Shown piece after piece: positions 43,000 to 50,342 of a DNA stretch of 64,000 nt. Each line of letters starts with the position of its first letter. Within the stretch, counting starts at the first letter, position 1. The stretch is taken from assembly GCA_963749895.1 (NCBI GenBank), contig CAVVOG010000002.1:1-64000 (forward strand). The letters run 5' to 3'. Below the pieces are notes generated by a model. The model had not been told where the DNA came from. It was given only the letters and a program-made list of their open reading frames with translations, and searched no databases. This DNA comes from AC-51 sp963749895 (GTDB lineage: Bacteria; Actinomycetota; UBA4738; HRBIN12). The position numbers were made by a program, and so were the translations under genes.

Positions 43000-44354
43000 G
43001 GCGCTCCCCCGTCGGGTGGTGCCGCGATCCGCCCGAGGATGACGTGCGCGGGCGTCGCGCCCTTGCCCTTGATGTCGAACACCCGGGCCGGTCCGAACTC
43101 GCACAGCCCACGGACCTCCTCCACCGTGCGCTGGGAGACCAGGAAGCGTCCCGGCTCGCTGTGCTCCTCCAGCCTGCTCGCGAGGTTCACGGTGTCGCCC
43201 CACACGTCGTAGGCGAACTTCCGATCCCCGATCACCCCCGCGACAGCCGGGCCCGTGGCGACCCCACCCCGCACGACGATCGATGCCCCGGAGGGCCACG
43301 AGACGCTCGGCGCCTCGGACAAGATGTCGAGGGCCATCGCGACCGCGGCCTCGGCGTGACCTTCGAACGGCACCGGCGCGCCGGCGACGGCCATGTACGC
43401 GTCGCCGATCGTCTTGATCTTCTCGAGGCCGTGCCGGTCGGCGATCTCGTCGAACCGACGGAACAGGGCGTCGAGGGTGGCGGCGAACTCCTCCGCGGAT
43501 GAGCGGGCGGCCTGTTCGGTCGAGCCGACGGCATCGACGAAGACGACGCTCAGCTCGTCGAACTCCTGCGCGACCCGCTCACCGGGGGACGCCTTGAGCT
43601 GGTCGATGACCGCCTGCGGCAAGATGTTGAGCAGGAGCCCGTCGGAGCGCAGGCGTTCCTCGTTCAGCTGACGCTCGCGGACGAACAGCTGCCGCGCGAA
43701 GCGCTCCAGCCAGTACGCCGCCAGACCCCCCAGCACGCCGAACGACACGAGGTACAGGGCGGCGACCACCCTGCTCACGTCGACGATGTACCGCGCGGTG
43801 AACGCGTAGGGCAGGTACGCGGCGATGCCGACCACGGCGACCAGCGCCACGAGGACGAACCGCAGCCGCAGCAGCGTGTAGGTGAACGCGGTGATGAGGA
43901 TGACGCCGACGTAGCCGAACTCCGCCGGCAGCGTCAGCATGTTCGACGCGTAGAACACCCACACCACGATCGTCGCGATGGCGATCGCGACGGAGACCCA
44001 TTCCCAGATGCGTCGGAAGATCGACGTGTAGCTCAGCGCGAGGCCGATCACGAGCATCGGGATGAACACGCCGTACCGGATCACGCGGTCGAGCCGGAGC
44101 TCGGACAAGGCCAGGATGTGCGGCCGCAGGAGCACCCCCCACGCGACCCACAGGGCGATCCCCGCGACGAACGCGAACCGGACGTTGCCGAGGTTGAGCT
44201 GGAAGCGGTCTTCCCGGAACGCCGATTCGAGGGCCGGGTCCGCGAACCGAAGGCGCAGCTGCGCGAGGCGACGACCGACGGATCGGTCGCGGGCGGGCGG
44301 AGATGTGGCCGTGTCGTCCTTCATGGTGTGCCCCGGCTCGGGAGGTTCGAGCAT
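42996..44354 (-). CDS. Membrane class III adenylate/guanylate cyclase
   Basis: 452 residues. Six predicted membrane helices span about 60-225 (for example FAFVAGIALWVAWGVLL, YGVFIPMLVIGLALSYTSIF). A linker QLNEERLRSDGLLLNILP follows, then the catalytic domain: LSVVFVDAVGSTEQ (metal Asp), LEKIKTIGDAYMAVAG (second metal Asp), RKFAYDVWGDTVNLASRLEE (transition-state Asn/Arg). All key residues are present, so it looks active. It starts an operon with the substrate-binding protein and the alpha-galactosidase. The start may instead be ATG 44322-44324. Confidence 0.88.
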   Translation of the reverse strand: MLEPPEPGHTMKDDTATSPPARDRSVGRRLAQLRLRFADPALESAFREDRFQLNLGNVRFAFVAGIALWVAWGVLLRPHILALSELRLDRVIRYGVFIPMLVIGLALSYTSIFRRIWEWVSVAIAIATIVVWVFYASNMLTLPAEFGYVGVILITAFTYTLLRLRFVLVALVAVVGIAAYLPYAFTARYIVDVSRVVAALYLVSFGVLGGLAAYWLERFARQLFVRERQLNEERLRSDGLLLNILPQAVIDQLKASPGERVAQEFDELSVVFVDAVGSTEQAARSSAEEFAATLDALFRRFDEIADRHGLEKIKTIGDAYMAVAGAPVPFEGHAEAAVAMALDILSEAPSVSWPSGASIVVRGGVATGPAVAGVIGDRKFAYDVWGDTVNLASRLEEHSEPGRFLVSQRTVEEVRGLCEFGPARVFDIKGKGATPAHVILGRIAAPPDGGAP

Positions 44355-44391
44355 GATGACGCGCGGCGACCCACGCCGCCACCCATCGGGC

Positions 44392-45291
44392 TCACCAGTC
44401 GATGTCGTCGGCGCGTCCTGCGAGCCGGTGCAGACGGCTGCCGTCGGCCCGCATGACCCAGATCCTCGTGGCGCTCCCCCACACGAGCACCGCGATCCGC
44501 CTGGCGTCCGGTGAGAACCGCGGCTGCATCATCCCGGCGGCGTCCTCGGGCGGCATCGCGATCAGGCGTGCGCGACCGTCGCGGGCCCGCCGCAGCCAGA
44601 TCTCACCGCACGCGTGGCAGGTGCGCTGCCAGCCTCGGTAGACGAACCACCGTCCGTCGTCCGATACGTCGATCTGGCTCGCGGTCGCGCGCTCCGAGGT
44701 CCACGACCGATGCGAACCGTCGGGTGACATCGTCACGATGCCGGTCCGCACGCCGTCGCGGCAGGCGTCCACGCCGTTCGGCCACTCCGTGCTGGCGACG
44801 ATCCGGTCACCCGTGGGGATCCATCCGACGCCGGTGACGAGCTCCTGGCCGCCGAGGACCTTCGTGAGCGCTCCCCCGTCGGATGCCACCGTCCAGATCT
44901 GCCCGCACAGGATGCGGGTGCCCGCCCGCCGGAACTCCCGAGACGTGGCGAACGCGATCCGGGTCCCGTCCGGCGCCCAGGCCACCGCCTCGATCCCGTC
45001 GTACCGGCCGCCGACGCGAACGATCTGCCGCCGCACACCGGTGCGCAGATCGAGCGTCACGAGGCTCCGGTCCCACGTCACGAACGCGAGCCGGCGGTGA
45101 TCGCGGGACCAGGTGGGGAGGCGCTCACGTGCGGGCGTGTCGGTGACGCGACGGACGCCGCCACCAGGCCGAAACGTGAACAGGTCCCCGTCGCGGGCGA
45201 ACGCGATCGGAGCCGGAACGCCGGCCCACGCCGACGGCGCGAGACCGGCGAGCACCACGAACACGATCGCGACCGGCAGGATGCGCCGCAC
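44392..45291 (-). CDS. Secreted TolB/WD40-like propeller protein
   Basis: 299 residues from GTG 45289-45291, AAGGAAGGAAC upstream. Signal peptide LPVAIVFVVLAGLAPSAWAG. Repeats contain the TolB/PD40 marks 'RRVTDTPARERLPTWSRDHR', 'AVAWAPDGTRIAFATSR', 'GVGWIPTGDRIVAS' and 'QPRFSPDARRIAVLVWG'. A CHACGEIW pair of cysteines is present. Periplasmic or extracellular; function unknown. It ends 37 bases before the cyclase start on the same strand. Confidence 0.78.
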   Translation of the reverse strand: MRRILPVAIVFVVLAGLAPSAWAGVPAPIAFARDGDLFTFRPGGGVRRVTDTPARERLPTWSRDHRRLAFVTWDRSLVTLDLRTGVRRQIVRVGGRYDGIEAVAWAPDGTRIAFATSREFRRAGTRILCGQIWTVASDGGALTKVLGGQELVTGVGWIPTGDRIVASTEWPNGVDACRDGVRTGIVTMSPDGSHRSWTSERATASQIDVSDDGRWFVYRGWQRTCHACGEIWLRRARDGRARLIAMPPEDAAGMMQPRFSPDARRIAVLVWGSATRIWVMRADGSRLHRLAGRADDIDW

Positions 45292-45471
45292 GTTCCTTCC
45301 TTCCGACGCCCTCGCACGAGCGATACCACCGAGGCTGCCCTCGGGTCGCGAGGCTCCGGTCCCGGTCTGCACGGGACCACGCGAGACTCGGACGTCCGCT
45401 GAGCGCAAGGGCACTCCGGCCGTCCCGAAGGTTGGACTCGCGTGGTGAGCCGAGGTTGGATCCATAGGTTC

Positions 45472-45489
45472 TTTGGGCTACGTCCCAAA
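45472..45489 (+). promoter_or_regulatory. Inverted repeat TTTGGG-CTACGT-CCCAAA
   Basis: A perfect 6-base inverted repeat with a 6-base loop between the divergent propeller genes, 118 bases before GTG 45607. It resembles, but does not match the spacing of, DosR-type boxes (TTSGGGACTWWAGTCCCSAA). It could be an operator or a small hairpin. The rest of the 45292-45606 gap shows nothing else. Confidence 0.35.
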
Positions 45490-45606
45490 TAGGCAGGAAG
45501 GTCTAGGTCCTTCGGTGTTGACTTCTGCGACGATGCGCGGAGCCGAAACTTGTTCCGGCGTGAGCCGGGATCTCGTGGAGACTCGGTTGGGGGGTTGGCG
45601 CGCGAC

Positions 45607-46489
45607 GTGGCCGATCGGCAGGAACCGCCACCGTCCCGTCGGCCACCGCCGCGAGGCGGCACGGGCCAGACGGGCAGGTTCGCCGCCCTGATCGTCCTTG
45701 GCCTTCTGGTTCTGGGCGGCATCGTGCTGCCGGGTTCGGCGGCTCGCAGGACGACGAACCTCATGGAGATCACCCTGGCCGGCGAGGGAACGAGGGGGCG
45801 GCGCGTCCTGGCGGCGCGTGCCCGTCCCGAGGGCGGTGGGGAGCCTCGAGTCGGTCGACCGAGCTGCGGTCGACCGCGTGCCCGGAACCCGCTCGCTCGT
45901 GGCCGCCGGCCCGGCCCGGCCCCGTCGTCGTGCGGTGGGACGGGACGCGGTGGTCGTCAGAGCCCCTGAGGGGCGATCTCGCGCACGGCTCTCTCTTCGG
46001 CATCGACGCCGTATCCGATCGGCTCGCGTGGGCGGTCGGTAGCGACGGCGAGCGCCCGCTCGTCCTGCGTGGGACGCGGGCAGGGTGGAGACGTATCCCC
46101 CTCCCCGATACCCGGGGGACCTACCTCAGCGACGTTGCCGCGCTCGGCCCCGATCGGGCGTTCACGGTCGGGGCCGAGGGGTTGCTGCTGCGGTGGAACG
46201 GCGACGAACGACGGTCCCACGCTTCTGGGCGCGCAACGTGCGTCTGACGGCGGTCGATGCCGGTCGACGATCGGTCTGGGTGACGGGCATGCGGATCGGA
46301 ACCGGCCCGACGTCCGAGAGCCGGCCGTTCGCGATGCGGTGGCGAGGAGGCTGGCAGATCGTGCCCGTGCCCGACCTCGGGCACGCGTTCAGCACGGTCT
46401 CGGTCCGCGGGGGATGCGTGTGGACGGCCGGCCCGCTGGAGGAGCCGGAGGCGAACTCCGCGGTCTTCACGCGCTGCCGGCCCGGCTGA
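45607..46489 (+). pseudogene. Frameshifted secreted WAVG-type propeller
   Basis: Starts at GTG 45607 with a membrane/signal segment (FAALIVLGLLVLGGIVLPGS). The reading then needs about three shifts: to WRRVPVPRAVGSLESVDRAA (near 45810), to VRWDGTRWSSEPLRGDLAHG ... LAWAVGSDGERPLVL (near 45930) and to FWARNVRLTAVDAGRRSVWV ... PGL-less end CRPG (near 46205). The recovered chain has WAVG-type blades and would be about 290 residues. It is either decayed or carries sequencing errors; the blades are otherwise well preserved. Confidence 0.6.
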
Positions 46490-46521
46490 GCCCCGCTTCG
46501 GCGCGCGAGGCGCAGATGCGG

Positions 46522-47430
46522 CTAGCTGCAGGTCACGCCCGTCACGGTCGGCGGGTCATCCGGGGTGTTCGGGCTGATCGCGCCGGTCCACTCATGCACC
46601 CCGCTGCCGTCGCACGCCTCGAGGACACCACCGAAGTTCCGAATCCCACCTCCGTTGGTGCTCGCAGTGTTCCCCGTGACAGAGGCCGCGTCCTTCAGCA
46701 CGATGGTGCCACCCTCGGCGCCCACCCCTCCCCCGCCGCCGGCCGATGCGTTCCGCGCCACGGTGGACGCTCCCTCGAGCCTGAGGATGCCGCCGGAGTT
46801 GAGGATCCCGCCCCCGTACTCGGCGGCGGCGTTGCCGCTGACGGAGGCCGAACCCCTGAGCACGACCCGACCTTCGAAGTTGAAGATGCCGCCGCCGTAG
46901 GTCCCCTCGTTGCCACTGACACGGGCATCCTTCGTCATGACCAGGACGCGCTCGGTGAAGATGCCGCCGCCGCTCGTGGTCGTGTTCCCGCGGACCAGGA
47001 CGCCCGCTCCCAGGAAGAGCTTCCCGCTGTTGTAGATCCCGCCGGCTCCTCCCCCCGTGACCTTGAGGTTCGTCAGACGCACCACGCCTCGGCTGATCCC
47101 GAGGACGTAGGAGTCGACGCCGCCGGCGTGGAGCACGGGCTTCGGCGTCTCATGGGTCTTCCGACCGATCAGCGACACGCTGGTGCGGATCCGGAACGTC
47201 CCCACGCAGACCCCTTTGACCGTGATCTCGTCGCCGCGGTCGGCCGCGTCGAGCACGCGCTGGAGGCTCGCGCGGGTCGGTCCCCCCTGGGTCACGTTCG
47301 TCGCTCGGCACGTGTTCGTCACGGCCCCTGCCGCCGGGGCCATGGCCGCCGGCATCACGGCCACGAGGCCCACCATGACGAGCAGGAGGGCACGGATGCC
47401 CCTGGTTCGGTGAACGCCGTTCGTCTGCAT
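46522..47430 (-). CDS. Secreted right-handed beta-helix repeat protein
   Basis: 302 residues from ATG 47428-47430 (MQTNGVHRTRGIRALLLVMV). Signal peptide to about residue 36 (AAGA). The body repeats a 28-30-residue unit with GGGIxNxG and 'SGNxA': SGGGIFTERVLVMTKDARVS, GNEGTYGGGIFNFEGRVVLR, GNAAAEYGGGILNSGGILRL. This is the pattern of Pmp-like/parallel beta-helix proteins. An ending with a Cys pair region (EACDGSG ... VTCS) may be disulfide-linked. Extracellular structural or binding protein; no enzymatic residues recognised. Confidence 0.75.
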   Translation of the reverse strand: MQTNGVHRTRGIRALLLVMVGLVAVMPAAMAPAAGAVTNTCRATNVTQGGPTRASLQRVLDAADRGDEITVKGVCVGTFRIRTSVSLIGRKTHETPKPVLHAGGVDSYVLGISRGVVRLTNLKVTGGGAGGIYNSGKLFLGAGVLVRGNTTTSGGGIFTERVLVMTKDARVSGNEGTYGGGIFNFEGRVVLRGSASVSGNAAAEYGGGILNSGGILRLEGASTVARNASAGGGGGVGAEGGTIVLKDAASVTGNTASTNGGGIRNFGGVLEACDGSGVHEWTGAISPNTPDDPPTVTGVTCS

Positions 47431-47527
47431 CGAACGCTTCCCTTCGCGTCGCGGTCGGTCTTGAGTTCGCGACCCTAGCGAGGGGGGTGAAGCGCCGCAA
47501 CCCTCGGCGTCTCGGAGGCCCCGGCCC

Positions 47528-48589
47528 TTACCCCTCGCGCACGATCGCCAGGAGGCGCTCACCGCGGGACAGCGGTCGCTCGGCGGAAGGGTTGACGTCG
47601 ATCGTGCCGTCCGTGCCGACGACGGCCACGGCGATCGCGGCGCTCGAGCGTTTCAACTCGACGAGGGCATCGAGGAACCCGGCGCCTTCGAGCGACTCGG
47701 GCACGTCGATGGAGGTGAGGTTGTCGGGTCCTCGCTCCGCGTCGTGCGTCAGCAGGTCGCCGACGAGTCGGCTGACCCCGTGATCGGTCGCGGCGCTCGC
47801 GAGCAGGAAGCTCGAGACCTCGCCGCTCACGATCAGCTCGTCGGCGTGGACCTGATGGAAGTGCTCCACGTTCTCCGCGAGCAGGACCTCGACGCACGTG
47901 TAGCACCTCGCTTGCGTGCTCTCGATCGCGAGCGCGGTCAGCAGGGTCTTCCCGTCGATGTCGTGCGGCGACGAGGAGGGGCGGGTGTCGTCGGCCAGGA
48001 CGATCGCGGTCGTCGCGCGGTCGAGGCCGGCCCGCGCGAGATCCTCGCGACGCGCCGGGTCACCGCGCACGAAGATCGTGTCCGGGACGTCGATCGGCGC
48101 GGCGGCGATGTCGGCGAGGATCACGACGGGGCGATGATCGCCGGCCGCGTGGAGCTCTTCGACGATCGTGCGGGCGTGCGAGTTCCATCCGCAGATCAGG
48201 ACGTGTTCGGTCACGCGAGTCGCATGCATACCGGCTTGCCTCCGCAAGAGAAGATCCAACAACCTCGACACGATCGCCGCGGTCCCCGTGGCGACGACGC
48301 CGACACCGACGATGAGGACGAGGTAGGAGACGATCCACCCACCCGCGGTGCTGAACTCGATCGGCGAGCCCTGCTCCATGAGGGTCCGCGTCATCCAGAA
48401 GTACGCGCTCGGCACGCTGTCGATCTCGGGGTTCGCGTGGCGCTCGAACAGCCACAGGACTATCGGGCTGGCGACCAGGACACAGAGCAGCACCACGAAC
48501 GCTCGACTCAGGAACGGAGTGACACCCGTCCGCTCGAAGAGCATCGCCCGTCGATTCGCGCGGCGCGTCTTCCCCGTCGTCACGTCCAC
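47528..48589 (-). CDS. Ion-channel-like protein with TrkA-N (RCK) domain
   Basis: 353 residues. Two helices (FVVLLCVLVASPIVLWLF and GWIVSYLVLIVGVGVVATGT) flank a pore-like loop (YFWMTRTLMEQGSPIEFSTA). The classic TVGYG potassium filter is missing, as in CASTOR/POLLUX-like channels. The cytoplasmic part has a Rossmann RCK domain (EHVLICGWNSHARTIVEEL, then VVILAD and DTIFVRGDPARREDL) and a C-terminal TrkA-C-like region. It likely passes K+ or other cations. The start (GTG 48589 or 48583) is 28 bases after etfA, so it may belong to the dehydrogenase/ETF operon. Confidence 0.75.
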   Translation of the reverse strand: MDVTTGKTRRANRRAMLFERTGVTPFLSRAFVVLLCVLVASPIVLWLFERHANPEIDSVPSAYFWMTRTLMEQGSPIEFSTAGGWIVSYLVLIVGVGVVATGTAAIVSRLLDLLLRRQAGMHATRVTEHVLICGWNSHARTIVEELHAAGDHRPVVILADIAAAPIDVPDTIFVRGDPARREDLARAGLDRATTAIVLADDTRPSSSPHDIDGKTLLTALAIESTQARCYTCVEVLLAENVEHFHQVHADELIVSGEVSSFLLASAATDHGVSRLVGDLLTHDAERGPDNLTSIDVPESLEGAGFLDALVELKRSSAAIAVAVVGTDGTIDVNPSAERPLSRGERLLAIVREG

Positions 48590-48617
48590 CTCGCTCGGAG
48601 ACCCTCCGCCGTCGTCC

Positions 48618-49571
48618 TCACGCGCGACGCCGTTCGAGCTCCGCCACGATCGCCGGCACGACCTGGTGGAGGTCGCCGATCACCGCGTAGTCCGACCGTG
48701 CGAGGATCGGGGCGTCCTCGTCGTCGTTGATCGCGAGCAACCGGTCCGCGCCGCGGCACCCCACCATGTGCTGGCTCGCGCCGCTGATCCCGCACGCGAT
48801 GTACAGGTCGGGCGCGATCCGCTCCCCCGTCTGACCGATCTGCTCGGCGTGGGGGCGCCACCCGGCGCTCGTGACCGCGCGGGAGACACCGACGACTCCG
48901 CCGAGCGCCGCCGCCAGCGCATCGAGACTCGCGAACCCCTCGGCGCTGCCCACGCCCCGGCCGCCACCGACGACGAGCTTCGCGTCGCCCAGGGACACGG
49001 AGGCCCCCTCGGCCTCCTCCACGCGCGTGACCCGGGCGCGCAGATCGTCGTCGCTCGGCTGCGGCTCGACCGAGGTCACCTCGACCGTCGACGGCGCATC
49101 GCCCGGGTCGTCCGCGACGGCGTACGGCGCCACCGACAGGAGGACGGGCGTGCCGGTGACGCGCGCATCCTCCAGGAGGCTCCCGCCCCAACGCTGGCGC
49201 GAGACCCGCCAGCCGTCGCCGCCGGCTTCGGCCGAGACGCAGTTCGCGACGAACGGGGCGTCGATCTTCGCGCCGAGATGCGCCAGGAGCTCGTTGCCAC
49301 GGTCCGTACCCGCGGCGACGACCACCGCGCTCCCCACCGCCGACACGATCTCGGCGAGCACCTGGGCCCACGCTGCCGGCGCGTACGCGCCGGCGGTACG
49401 GACGTCGGTCCCGGTGAGGGCTCCGTACGCACCCGCCGCCGCGATGGCCTCCGGCGCCCCCTCGCCGAAGGCGACCGCGTGGAGGGGCTCACCCATACCC
49501 CGCGCGACGGTGAGCGCCTGCCGCGACACGTCGGCGAGCGCCCCCGCGTCGTGCTCCACGACGACGATCAT
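48618..49571 (-). CDS. etfA: Electron transfer flavoprotein alpha subunit
   Basis: 317 residues from ATG 49569-49571. The C-terminal FAD domain has the family signature: GRGVGSAEGFASLDALAAAL, then GWRPHAEQIGQTGERIAPDL and YIACGISGASQHMVG. The N-terminal ETF fold starts IVVVEHDAGALADVSRQALT. It forms the FAD-holding heterodimer with etfB and passes electrons from the dehydrogenase encoded upstream to ETF:quinone oxidoreductase or another acceptor. The start overlaps the etfB stop (ATGA). Confidence 0.95.
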   Translation of the reverse strand: MIVVVEHDAGALADVSRQALTVARGMGEPLHAVAFGEGAPEAIAAAGAYGALTGTDVRTAGAYAPAAWAQVLAEIVSAVGSAVVVAAGTDRGNELLAHLGAKIDAPFVANCVSAEAGGDGWRVSRQRWGGSLLEDARVTGTPVLLSVAPYAVADDPGDAPSTVEVTSVEPQPSDDDLRARVTRVEEAEGASVSLGDAKLVVGGGRGVGSAEGFASLDALAAALGGVVGVSRAVTSAGWRPHAEQIGQTGERIAPDLYIACGISGASQHMVGCRGADRLLAINDDEDAPILARSDYAVIGDLHQVVPAIVAELERRRA

Positions 49572-50338
49572 CGGGGCGCCACCCCCAACCGCTCGAGTAG
49601 GTCGACGACGGCCGGAGCGGCGTCCGGGCCCCGTCCGAGGACCTGCACCTCGCTCCGCTGCTCCGGGGGGACGCGCAGCCTCACCGTCTCGACGGCCGGC
49701 GAGGGCCGGGGCACCGGCCGCCGGTCGAGCACCTTCTTCTTCGCCCGGATCCTCCCGGGGACCGAGGCGAACCGGGGCAGGTTGATGCCCTCCTTCACCG
49801 TGACCACGGCCGGGAGCGGCGCCTCGAACACCTCGGCGCCGACCGGACCCTCCCGCCGCGCCGCGATGCCGCCGTCCACGACCTCGATCGACTTGACCCC
49901 GCTCACGCACGGCAGACCGAGCGCGTACGCGACGTCGATCCCCACCTGATGGTCGCCGGAGTCGGCGGCCTCGTTGCCGAACAGCAGCAGATCGAAGGGG
50001 GAGCCGGCATCGGCTTCGGCACGAGCCGCCTCGGCGATCGCCCGGGCCGTGCCCGCCGCGTCCCACCCGTCCTCGGTGGTCTCGAGCAGGATCGCCCGGT
50101 CGACCCCGATCGCGAGGGCGTCGCGCAGCTGCTCCTCGGCCTCCGGCGGCCCGAGCGAGAGCACGACCGACGTGCCGCCGTGCGCCTCGACCAGGCGGAC
50201 CGCCTCCTCGACCGCGCATTCCTCGTGCGGGCTCACCGTGAAGCCGAGGTGCTTCGTGTCGACGTGCCGCTCGTCGTCGGTCAGCGCGATGCGCGACCCG
50301 GTCGCCGGGACGCGCTTGACGCACACCAGGACGTTCAC
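49568..50338 (-). CDS. etfB: Electron transfer flavoprotein beta subunit
   Basis: 256 residues from GTG 50336-50338. It begins NVLVCVKRVPATGSRIALTD and carries the beta-subunit markers SPHEECAVEEAVRLVEAHGG, LLFGNEAADSGDHQVGIDVA and GINLPRFASVPGRIRAKKK. It is AMP-binding in the canonical ETF. The stop of the dehydrogenase gene is four bases before its start and its own stop overlaps etfA. The operon is therefore dehydrogenase-etfB-etfA. Confidence 0.95.
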   Translation of the reverse strand: MNVLVCVKRVPATGSRIALTDDERHVDTKHLGFTVSPHEECAVEEAVRLVEAHGGTSVVLSLGPPEAEEQLRDALAIGVDRAILLETTEDGWDAAGTARAIAEAARAEADAGSPFDLLLFGNEAADSGDHQVGIDVAYALGLPCVSGVKSIEVVDGGIAARREGPVGAEVFEAPLPAVVTVKEGINLPRFASVPGRIRAKKKVLDRRPVPRPSPAVETVRLRVPPEQRSEVQVLGRGPDAAPAVVDLLERLGVAPR

Positions 50339-50342
50339 CCGC

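Noticed and set aside
45472..45489. DosR-type regulatory box
   Set aside because: The dyad TTTGGG/CCCAAA resembles the box, but the arm spacing is two bases short, the internal ACT/AGT is missing and no dosR-like gene is near.
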